Part shown: piece by piece, positions 8,942 to 16,094 of the stretch
Position numbering within the stretch: position 1 is the stretch's first letter
Layout: every line of letters begins with the position of its first letter
DNA from: Lentisphaerota bacterium
GTDB taxonomy: Bacteria > Verrucomicrobiota > Lentisphaeria > Victivallales > Victivallaceae
Direction of reading: 5' to 3'
DNA: 64,000 bases
Assembly (NCBI GenBank): GCA_017134815.1
Contig: CP071032.1
Location: forward strand, 2,166,001-2,230,000
The notes under the pieces: generated by a model
Seen by the model: the letters and a program-made list of their open reading frames with translations, nothing else
Database searches by the model: none
Told to the model about the DNA's origin: nothing
Program-made: the position numbers and the translations under genes

Positions 8942-10021
8942 ATGAATATATTGATCAGCCGATTGCAGAATATTGGAGACATGCTGGTATTTATTCCGGC
9001 GTTGAGGCTGCTTAGAAAAGCTTTTCCAGAGGCCAGAATTACTTTGCTTTGTAAACATCCGGGCGGAGTTGAGATTGTCAGGAACTGCCCTTATTATGAT
9101 GACATGATAGTGGTCAGAAACCGTTCTCTCAAGGAAAAATTCAGATTGATTAAAGAGTTCAGGAAACGTAAACTTGATTACTTCATAATATCGCCTCAGG
9201 ATTACGGACGTGTCCCCTGGGCCCTGATGGGGGGCGCCAAAAAAATTGTTGCATATAAAAGCGTTGAGATGTGCGGCAGAGAAAAGAAAGAAAAATTGCC
9301 GTTTTTAATTAATATCGTTCCGGAATTCAGGCAGGAAAAAACAGAAACAGAAAATTGTATCAACCTGGTAAAGGCCTGTATTGAGGATGCTGGTAAAACA
9401 CTGCCGAAAAAGATTGACATGTGCCTTGAATACAGCTGGATACAGCAAAAGAGCCGGCAAAATGCAGAAAAACTTCTGGCCTCTAATTCTTTGCAGCCAG
9501 GCAAGTTTTTTGCCCTTGCGCCGTTTTCGGCAAAATGTCAGGCAAAAAACTGGGACGTCCAGAAATGGCAGGAGGTAATAGCATGGCTGCATCAAAAGTA
9601 CAATTTGAAAATAGTCTTGCTTGGCGGCAAGCCTGAGGGCTTGATGGCTGAAGATTTAATTTCTGATGCTAACAGCGATTATGTCTATGATTTTTGCGGA
9701 AAGTCCTCTCTGGATGAGAGCCTTGCTGTCCTGACGCAGGCCCGAGGGTTTGCCGGACTGGATTCCGGACCGGCTTTTCTGGCTACCGCCGCAGCGATTC
9801 CCGCTGTTGTCCTTTACAGTATTGCTGACGTCCGCCGCTGGACACCGCCACAGACCAAGGCTGAACGTATCAATATTTATCATAAGCAGGAGTGCGCTCC
9901 CTGCAGGTACAAGGTTTGTCCTAACGGATCTTTGTGCATGAAAGCAATCAGCGTTGAAGAAGTAAAAGAAGCTATTGAACACTGCCTCGCAGCCAGGAAT
10001 GAAAGGAGTATAGATGTCTGA
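8942..10021 (+). CDS. Glycosyltransferase family 9 (LPS heptosyltransferase-like)
   Basis: A 359-residue GT-B enzyme of family 9. The N-terminus MNILISRLQNIGDMLVFIPA matches the acceptor-domain start of ADP-heptose:LPS heptosyltransferases (I-R-x-x-x-I-G-D-x-L). The second half has FALAPFSAKCQAKNW and GLDSGPAFLATAAAIPAVVL, the nucleotide-sugar-binding part of GT9. The C-terminal C-APCRYKVCPNGSLCM cluster is common in this family. The enzyme probably adds a heptose-like sugar to a lipopolysaccharide core on the cytoplasmic face. The ATG follows an aaggaa box. The next gene, a GT8, overlaps by 8 bases, so the two are one operon for surface glycan assembly. The exact donor and acceptor are unknown. 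Confidence 0.9.
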   Translation: MNILISRLQNIGDMLVFIPALRLLRKAFPEARITLLCKHPGGVEIVRNCPYYDDMIVVRNRSLKEKFRLIKEFRKRKLDYFIISPQDYGRVPWALMGGAKKIVAYKSVEMCGREKKEKLPFLINIVPEFRQEKTETENCINLVKACIEDAGKTLPKKIDMCLEYSWIQQKSRQNAEKLLASNSLQPGKFFALAPFSAKCQAKNWDVQKWQEVIAWLHQKYNLKIVLLGGKPEGLMAEDLISDANSDYVYDFCGKSSLDESLAVLTQARGFAGLDSGPAFLATAAAIPAVVLYSIADVRRWTPPQTKAERINIYHKQECAPCRYKVCPNGSLCMKAISVEEVKEAIEHCLAARNERSIDV

Positions 10022-10910
10022 CGATACCATAAACGTATGTCTGTCAACGGATAGAAATTACGTTCAACATGCTGGAGCAACAATTGCATCGATATTGAAA
10101 AAGGCCGCTGCTGAGGACAAGCTGGTTTTTTACATATTGCATGACTGTTTAACCAGGGAAGATAAGAACTTATTTCTCCAGCTTCAAAAAATAAAAGACT
10201 GCAGATTTGAATTTGTAGTGCCGCCTGAAATCCCTGACTTTAACCTGCATGACCATCCTTATATTTCCAAGGCATGTTTTTATCGGCTTTTGCTGCCTGA
10301 ACTGCTGCCGGATGTTGACCGGATTATTTATGTTGACTGCGACGTTGTCGCTTTTTCTTCTTTGCGTGAGTTGTGGCTGACCGACATGAAAGATCATTGC
10401 TTTGCCGGTGTAGGCGATTCAATGAGTAACATCAATGAGCACTGCCGTAAAATAGGCTTTAAGTCTTCAATATATGTTAATTCAGGCATTTTATTGATGG
10501 ACCTGAAGAAGGCAAGAGAAATTAATCTTACTAGAGAATTGTTCAAAGTTGCTGATGAAATACACGACCGCGCGACACTGCATGATCAGGATATAATAAA
10601 TGTCACCCTTCAGGGAAACATTTTAATTCTGCCTTTGAAATGGAATCTCTCCACTGGTTTCTACAAACGTAAATATGATGTTCAGTATTACTCTGATGCG
10701 GAAATTAAGGAAGCAGCGAAGCACCCCTGCCTTGTACATATTTCCGGTAAAAGGAAACCATGGTCCTGGCGCTGCTGCAGGAATCCGTACTGGTTTGAGT
10801 ATTTCAAAGCATTGAGAGGGACACCCTGGTCGCATAATTATTATAAAGGCCTCATTAAGAAACTTATTTTCCCAAGCCGGAGAATGGGTGGACCGGCAGC
10901 AAAGCGTTGA
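10014..10910 (+). CDS. Glycosyltransferase family 8 (LPS glycosyltransferase-like)
   Basis: A 298-residue GT-A enzyme. The N-terminus INVCLSTDRNYVQHAGATIASI and the metal-binding DxD in RIIYVDCDVVAF (near residues 101-112) are typical of family 8, as are VNSGILLMDLKKAR, LHDQDIINV and LVHISGKRKPW. Relatives transfer glucose or galactose from UDP-sugars to the LPS core. It overlaps the GT9 gene by 8 bases and is preceded by an aaaggag box inside that gene, which points to coupled translation. A rho-independent terminator follows 45 bases after the stop, closing a two-gene operon. Confidence 0.9.
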   Translation: MSDDTINVCLSTDRNYVQHAGATIASILKKAAAEDKLVFYILHDCLTREDKNLFLQLQKIKDCRFEFVVPPEIPDFNLHDHPYISKACFYRLLLPELLPDVDRIIYVDCDVVAFSSLRELWLTDMKDHCFAGVGDSMSNINEHCRKIGFKSSIYVNSGILLMDLKKAREINLTRELFKVADEIHDRATLHDQDIINVTLQGNILILPLKWNLSTGFYKRKYDVQYYSDAEIKEAAKHPCLVHISGKRKPWSWRCCRNPYWFEYFKALRGTPWSHNYYKGLIKKLIFPSRRMGGPAAKR

Positions 10911-10955
10911 ATTTTTAGTTCCTATTTATTACCATTTGCTGTTGATCTGGTTTGT

Positions 10956-10987
10956 AAGGCAGGTTGCTGATGACCTGCCTTTTTTTA
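10956..10987 (+). terminator. Rho-independent terminator of the GT9-GT8 operon
   Basis: Nine-base-pair stem aaggcaggt/acctgcctt with an 8-base loop, followed directly by a run of seven T residues. It lies 45 bases after the GT8 stop. Confidence 0.88.
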
Positions 10988-11026
10988 TAGAGAAATGATT
11001 TTTAAAGGAAAGGGGGGACTGCTTCT

Positions 11027-11689
11027 GTGTGGCCTGACAGAACTAATTGTGAACTGGTTAGAGAATTTAAAAAAGGTGATTTAATCTACGGACTTAACAA
11101 CATACGACAAATTTATGCAGTCAGGATCAGGGAAAAAATAGACTATAAACATGTAACTGTCGACACCATAAATAATAATTATATGTTTATGTATGATTAT
11201 GACAGAAATGGAGTGCCGGAAGAGTTGCACGGTTACTTTAACTACTACCGGAACGGCTCCGGTTATGGTCGCAAAGAACCCAAAAAAGGCATCAAGGCGG
11301 ACTTGGACAATCAACCCTGGGATATAAGGCGTCTTTGTAAAAGCGCAATCAAATATACCGTGCGGAAAGGCTTTAAAATTCGCTTTGTAGTAGATGGAAT
11401 TGACTTTGCACGGGTTGTAACAAAGTGCAGGTATCAGCCATATGATGATACCTACCATGAAGACGACAGTTATACGGCTTCAGAGCTGCGATTCATTTAC
11501 CGCAACTGGTTGACCCTGAAATTTAATATTGTCTTTTACTCATTTGGCGAAAGAATTCAGCCGCCCTGGAGGAATAACCCTGCGGCCTGGAGATATTGTA
11601 TTCAGAAGTACAATGAAGTTAACTCTCCGGCACTGCTGAAAAGACTCACAAGAGATATCAGTCGAAGCTCCGGCAGCAGGACAGTTTGA
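11027..11689 (+). CDS. Unknown protein of 220 residues
   Basis: The only workable start is a GTG at 11027 with a purine-rich ggggggac box about 9 bases upstream. The product is basic and rich in Tyr, Arg and Asn (NYYRNGSGYGRKEP). It has no signal peptide, no membrane segment and no motif I recognise. It follows the glycosyltransferase operon but is separated from it by a terminator, so shared function is not implied. It ends about 100 bases before the stop of the convergent symporter gene. Confidence 0.5.
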   Translation: MWPDRTNCELVREFKKGDLIYGLNNIRQIYAVRIREKIDYKHVTVDTINNNYMFMYDYDRNGVPEELHGYFNYYRNGSGYGRKEPKKGIKADLDNQPWDIRRLCKSAIKYTVRKGFKIRFVVDGIDFARVVTKCRYQPYDDTYHEDDSYTASELRFIYRNWLTLKFNIVFYSFGERIQPPWRNNPAAWRYCIQKYNEVNSPALLKRLTRDISRSSGSRTV

Positions 11690-11723
11690 AGCAGCATTTT
11701 GCTTAAAGTTTTATGCTGGAGGG

Positions 11724-11745
11724 CCCGGGGGCTCCTGCCCCCGGG
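11724..11745. terminator. GC-rich hairpin between convergent genes
   Basis: Perfect 8-bp stem CCCGGGGG/CCCCCGGG with a 6-base loop between the unknown 220-residue gene and the convergent symporter gene. No T run follows on either strand, so intrinsic termination is only a possibility. Confidence 0.35.
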
Positions 11746-11791
11746 TAGAAACGGCACTGTCACAACCGTCACTTGCCCAATATGGAGGAAA

Positions 11792-13204
11792 CTAAGTCCA
11801 GATGCCAGGTTCGATATCCTTGGCCAGCTCCGGAAAATCTGAGGCTTTAAAGACTGGCTCCCTGATACCGGCAGCCCGTTGCTTGTCATAGTCTTTCTGA
11901 ACCTTGAACAGAACTCCTGACAGCATTATAAGTGCTATCAGATTGACTATGGCCATCAATCCCATGGACAGATCGGCCATGTCCCAGATAAACTCAGATT
12001 TTTCGATTGAGCCATAGTAAACCATTCCCAGCAGTAAAATCCGTAGAATAGTAATTCCGACTGGGTGATGACTGTCGATAAAAACCAGACTGGTCTCACC
12101 AAAGTAGTAGTTTGCTATAATGGAGGTGAAGGCAAAAAATGTCAGGGCCAGGGCAACGAACCAGACGCCCCAGTGTCCGACAAATCCCTGAACCGCCATT
12201 TGAGTAAGGTCAATACCGTTATAGCTGCCGGATTCCGGGTTGACTCCAGAAATGATAATGATTGCAGCGGTCGCGGAGCAGATAACAATAGTTGCTGTGA
12301 AAACGCCAAGCATCTGCACATATCCCTGCGAAGCTGGGTGCTTGATATCCGCAGTAGCAGCCGCGTTGGGCGAGCTGCCGATTCCGGCTTCATTGGAAAA
12401 CAGCCCGCGGCGTACTCCCTGTCCAACGGTTTTGGCAATAGCAACTCCGACTCCGCCGCCGGCAGCGGCTTTGAGGCCGAAGGCACTCTTGAATACCAGC
12501 AGCATTACAGCAGGCAGCTGAGAAAGGTGAGTGCCGACAACATAAAGCGCCATGACCAGATAGGCCATTGCCATAAAAGGTACTACGATCTCCGCAAACC
12601 TGGCGATGCGGCGAATGCCGCCAAAGATTATAACAGCGGTAAAAGCACATAAAATAATGGCTATGAGGTTCGGGTCATAATTAAAAGCGGTTTTAAAAGC
12701 CAGAACAATGGAATTGGCCTGTACTGCATTGAAAGTAAATCCATATGCGATCAACAGAAAAATGGAAAAAATTACTCCCATCCAGCGGCATTTGAGGCCG
12801 CGCTCCATATAGTAAGCAGGGCCGCCTCGAAAAAGACCGCCTTTTTCTTTGATTTTATAAACCTGTGCCAAAGTACACTCCGCAAAGCTTGTGACCATGC
12901 CTACCATGGCAATAAGCCACATCCAGAACATAGCTCCCGGACCGCCGACAGTTATTGCTATAGCTACACCAGCCATATTACCGGTTCCAACACGGGCAGC
13001 AAGACTTGTACAGAAAGCACCAAAAGCGGAAATACCTCCATGCTCGGCTTTCAAGCTGTTGAACATCACACTGAACATGTGACCAAAGTGCCTTAATTGA
13101 AGAAAGCGGGTCTTGAGGGTGAAATAGATTCCGACACCAAGCAATAGGTAAATTAAAATATAGTTCCAGAGAATTCCGTTACAAAAGTCTATGATCTGTC
13201 CCAT
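11792..13204 (-). CDS. Sodium:alanine/glycine symporter (AGCS family)
   Basis: A 470-residue multi-spanning membrane protein. The N-terminal region (TLKTRFLQLRHF), the segment AARVGTGNMAGVAIAITVGGPGAMFWMW and the GGVGVAIAKTVGQGVRRGLFSNEAG region are hallmark AGCS sequences. The family takes up alanine or glycine with sodium. The length and roughly 10-11 membrane segments fit. A strong aaaggagac box sits upstream of the ATG at 13204. It is a single gene with a long AT-rich upstream region. I found no glycine riboswitch in front of it. Confidence 0.94.
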   Translation of the reverse strand: MGQIIDFCNGILWNYILIYLLLGVGIYFTLKTRFLQLRHFGHMFSVMFNSLKAEHGGISAFGAFCTSLAARVGTGNMAGVAIAITVGGPGAMFWMWLIAMVGMVTSFAECTLAQVYKIKEKGGLFRGGPAYYMERGLKCRWMGVIFSIFLLIAYGFTFNAVQANSIVLAFKTAFNYDPNLIAIILCAFTAVIIFGGIRRIARFAEIVVPFMAMAYLVMALYVVGTHLSQLPAVMLLVFKSAFGLKAAAGGGVGVAIAKTVGQGVRRGLFSNEAGIGSSPNAAATADIKHPASQGYVQMLGVFTATIVICSATAAIIIISGVNPESGSYNGIDLTQMAVQGFVGHWGVWFVALALTFFAFTSIIANYYFGETSLVFIDSHHPVGITILRILLLGMVYYGSIEKSEFIWDMADLSMGLMAIVNLIALIMLSGVLFKVQKDYDKQRAAGIREPVFKASDFPELAKDIEPGIWT

Positions 13205-13896
13205 AGAGTCTCCTTTCTTGAGATTGGTATATTACGACTATAGCAAGCAAGCATATTCGATAAAACCTTCGATTTGTTGAACAATTAACGCAATCACCCC
13301 CACTAAAATTAACTATCATCTTCAAAAAATACAAGTAAAAAAACGATCTATAACATTAAATTGCTACTGATATTTTGCAGTATGTTAAGAAAAAAAAGCC
13401 TTTAATGAGATTATATAAAACACTTTATAAATAAATTTGTTAATTAGGTTAATTTACATTTTTTTTAAAGTTGCGAATAAAAAAACTGCATTTTTTTGTA
13501 AAAAAACAGGTTAAAAAGGGCTGCTTAATGATACTGTTTTTCAGTCTTCAGGTTTTTATTTTCATGACATTAAAAAAGGTGTTTTTACAGTTATAAAAGC
13601 TATGCGGGTTTTTCGCTTAAGGAGTTAGTGGTCTACATAATGTTTTTAGGGTAAGGCAGCATAATAACTGTGCTGATTGTTTGGTAAACAGGGTCGGTTT
13701 CGAAGTGAATTTAAGCTTATGAGGTTGCCAGCTTTGGAAAAAAGGTTAAATTACTGTTGAAGTAAAGGAGATTTTGAGAGCATTATACGAATAGTGCATT
13801 GCATTAATTAGTTTTTCAGACGTTTTTGAGTTTAAGCGGTTATCAGCGTGACTCTGCTTTATGCGAACTTTATGATTTTACTGGAGTTATTTTATT
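13205..13896. other. Long divergent intergenic region, very AT-rich
   Basis: About 690 bases between the divergent symporter and M48 protease genes. It is dominated by A and T runs and has stops in all frames. I see no tRNA, conserved RNA or strong hairpin. It must hold two promoters, but none can be assigned with confidence. Confidence 0.5.
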
Positions 13897-15174
13897 ATGA
13901 AGAGACAAGTAGCAGTTTTTATACTTTTTGCCTGTTTTTCCTGCATTTACATTGGTGGTTGCCGCTCTGTTCCGTACTCGGGGCGGTCACAAATGCTTTT
14001 TACTTCTGAATCTCAGGAAGAAAAACTGGGCAAACAGGCCTGGCAGCAGATTCTTTCAAAGGAAAGAATTGAAAAAGATCCGCAATATGAAGCCAGTTTA
14101 CTGCGTGTCGGCAAAAAGCTGGCTACTGCTGTCAATATGCCTAAATATAAATGGGAATTCAAAGTATTTGACTCCAATACTCCAAACGCTTTCTGTCTGC
14201 CCGGCGGGAAGGTGGGCGTATATCGCGGACTGTTTAAATATGTAGATAATGACGCTGAGCTGGCTACTGTCGTAGGCCACGAAATAGCCCATGCTGTAGC
14301 TCGCCATGGTGGAGAACGTATGTCGCAGTCTATTCTGCAGGGCATTGGAGCTGAAGTCATCAGCGTGGCGACTAATGATCAGCTGCTGCAGATTGCGTAT
14401 GGTTACGGGACTAACCTGCTGGCAATTCTTCCTTACAGCCGCACTCATGAGTCAGAAGCGGATTATATGGGGCTGCTGTTTATGGCCAAGGCCGGTTATG
14501 ATCCTCACGCTGCGCTTAAATTCTGGGAAAAATTCGGCAAGCTCAGTGACATATCCATGGTACAGGAATTTCTTTCTACTCACCCGGCTGGCAAAAACCG
14601 TATCAAAGACTTGAAGGAACACCTGCCGGAAGCAATGAAGCTTTATAACAAGGCCCCTCAAAAACTTGGACTAGGGGAGGTATACTCTAAAAAAATGCAG
14701 ACCAAGGCTGGAGTCGGCAAAACATCATTCAGTACTAACTACCAGAACAGCAAGCTCGGCTTTGGAATTAACCGTTACCCGGACTGGACCTATAATGAAG
14801 ACTACAAAGGTGTAACCTTTATAGCTCCGGACGGCGGAGCGCATATTCTGGTTCAGACTGCCGGAGTAACCGACTCTACTGGCCGGGAGCGTACTCTGCA
14901 GATGATTACTGGCACCCTGCAGCGCAACCTTGCCGCCAGGGCTTCGAATGCCAGCTTCCAGAAGGGCAAACCGACAGACATTAATGGACTGAATGGAATG
15001 GCTTTTTCCGGTAGTTTCAAAATGAAAAACATGCAGATTCAGCAGTATAACGCTGTTCTCAAGGACCCGAGAGGCAAAAAGTTCTATATCATAAGCTATT
15101 ACGGCAAGCCTGAATTTTTCAAGAAAAATATGAAAGCCGCCGCTAATATGATAGCTTCATTTCGGGCCAGATAA
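13897..15174 (+). CDS. M48-family zinc metalloprotease lipoprotein
   Basis: A 425-residue protein with a lipoprotein signal ending in YIGGC (Cys22), which predicts lipid anchoring in the envelope. The zinc motif HEIAH lies at residues 128-132 and the third ligand is the Glu in HESEAD (about residue 187). Both are standard for M48 peptidases of the LoiP/BepA group, which work in outer-membrane protein quality control. Residues from about 270 onward form an extra C-terminal domain (KLGFGINRYPDW) resembling the small domain attached to some M48 lipoproteins. It is transcribed alone and faces the convergent MntR-type gene. Confidence 0.9.
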   Translation: MKRQVAVFILFACFSCIYIGGCRSVPYSGRSQMLFTSESQEEKLGKQAWQQILSKERIEKDPQYEASLLRVGKKLATAVNMPKYKWEFKVFDSNTPNAFCLPGGKVGVYRGLFKYVDNDAELATVVGHEIAHAVARHGGERMSQSILQGIGAEVISVATNDQLLQIAYGYGTNLLAILPYSRTHESEADYMGLLFMAKAGYDPHAALKFWEKFGKLSDISMVQEFLSTHPAGKNRIKDLKEHLPEAMKLYNKAPQKLGLGEVYSKKMQTKAGVGKTSFSTNYQNSKLGFGINRYPDWTYNEDYKGVTFIAPDGGAHILVQTAGVTDSTGRERTLQMITGTLQRNLAARASNASFQKGKPTDINGLNGMAFSGSFKMKNMQIQQYNAVLKDPRGKKFYIISYYGKPEFFKKNMKAAANMIASFRAR

Positions 15175-15179
15175 AAAAA

Positions 15180-15207
15180 CGGGCAAAGGCTGTTTGGCCT
15201 TTGCCCG
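15180..15207 (-). terminator. Terminator between convergent genes, best oriented for the minus strand
   Basis: Perfect 11-bp stem cgggcaaaggc/gcctttgcccg with a 6-base loop. A run of seven A residues precedes it on the plus strand, giving a T tail on the minus strand. It therefore suits termination of the DtxR/MntR-type gene and may also stop the protease transcript. Confidence 0.82.
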
Positions 15208-15224
15208 ACTCAAAGTGTCAACTT

Positions 15225-15680
15225 TTACTGTTTTTCAGACTGGTAAGTATCCTGAAATTCCTTGATAATATTGTGTTCACCCTGTTCGGCTTTATTGCGA
15301 ATAAATGACGCAAATTCGGCCAGACGATCACAGAATTCAGAATCAACCACATGTTCAACGCGGCAGGCTACATCATCAGCCTTCTTACGTGAACAGCCAA
15401 GTACCTTGAAGTAGAACTCGGCCAGAACACTATGCCGCTTGTCAAGCTCTGAAGCAACTCGTTGTCCCTTTTCAGTCAGAGAAACATTCTTCCTGACATC
15501 ATAGTTAATCAGCCCTATAGCTGAAAGTTTACGCATTGCCTCAGTAACTGACGGCATACGGTTATTAAGACGCTCTGCGATGTTTTTGACATGAGCGTGA
15601 CCATGATTTTCACTCAACTCATATATCGTTTCAAGATATATCTGTTGTTTTAGTGAAAGTTTCTCCAGTGTGTCACTCAT
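15225..15680 (-). CDS. DtxR/MntR-family metal-dependent repressor
   Basis: A 151-residue regulator. The N-terminal winged helix (AHVKNIAERLNNRMPSVTEA, then KLSAIGLINYDVRKNVSLTEKG) is followed by the dimerisation and metal-binding helix region HSVLAEFYFKVLG-C-...-ACRVEHVVDSEFCDRL. That region carries the Cys, Glu and His positions used as Fe/Mn ligands in DtxR/MntR. There is no SH3-like C-terminal domain, so the length fits MntR rather than DtxR. It probably represses metal uptake genes when Mn or Fe is ample. No transporter target is adjacent, so the regulon lies elsewhere. Confidence 0.9.
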   Translation of the reverse strand: MSDTLEKLSLKQQIYLETIYELSENHGHAHVKNIAERLNNRMPSVTEAMRKLSAIGLINYDVRKNVSLTEKGQRVASELDKRHSVLAEFYFKVLGCSRKKADDVACRVEHVVDSEFCDRLAEFASFIRNKAEQGEHNIIKEFQDTYQSEKQ

Positions 15681-15978
15681 TTGCCCCTGATCCTTCTAAG
15701 CAATTAAGCTTATTTATTTTTTAATAACTACAATTTAATGCTGAAATTCAGCATTACCTTCATCAACTTTATGGGCAGCTGTTGAGAAGATTATAGTCCC
15801 GGCCTGCGCCGGTAGAAAACATTACTCCCTTTTTGTCATTTTTTCAAGTTTTCTCAAATAATTATATTTTTATTGTCGCTATTTCCATAATTTTTATGAA
15901 ATAAACTTAATGTTAAACAATGATTTATTTGACAGTTTCTCTGTGGAACAGTCGTTATTTAGTTTTACTTAAAAATAT

Positions 15979-16007
15979 TTGACAAATCCATAAAAACGAG
16001 TCATACT
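15979..16007 (+). promoter_or_regulatory. Predicted sigma-70-type promoter for the GH78-like gene
   Basis: TTGACA at 15979-15984 and CATACT at 16002-16007, spaced 17 bases. The -35 is a perfect consensus; the -10 matches at four of six positions. The next start codon is 87 bases downstream. The leader contains a short GC-rich inverted repeat (cgggagtttcccg). Confidence 0.5.
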
Positions 16008-16094
16008 ATTTAATTAAAAGGGTCGTACTTACAAATTATATTTCAGTCTCGGGAGTTTCCCGGGCTTTCTCGCGGCACGGAAGGTTAAAGGACA

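Noticed and set aside
12065-12652. Plus-strand open frame of 195 codons
   Set aside because: Antisense to the clearly conserved AGCS symporter.
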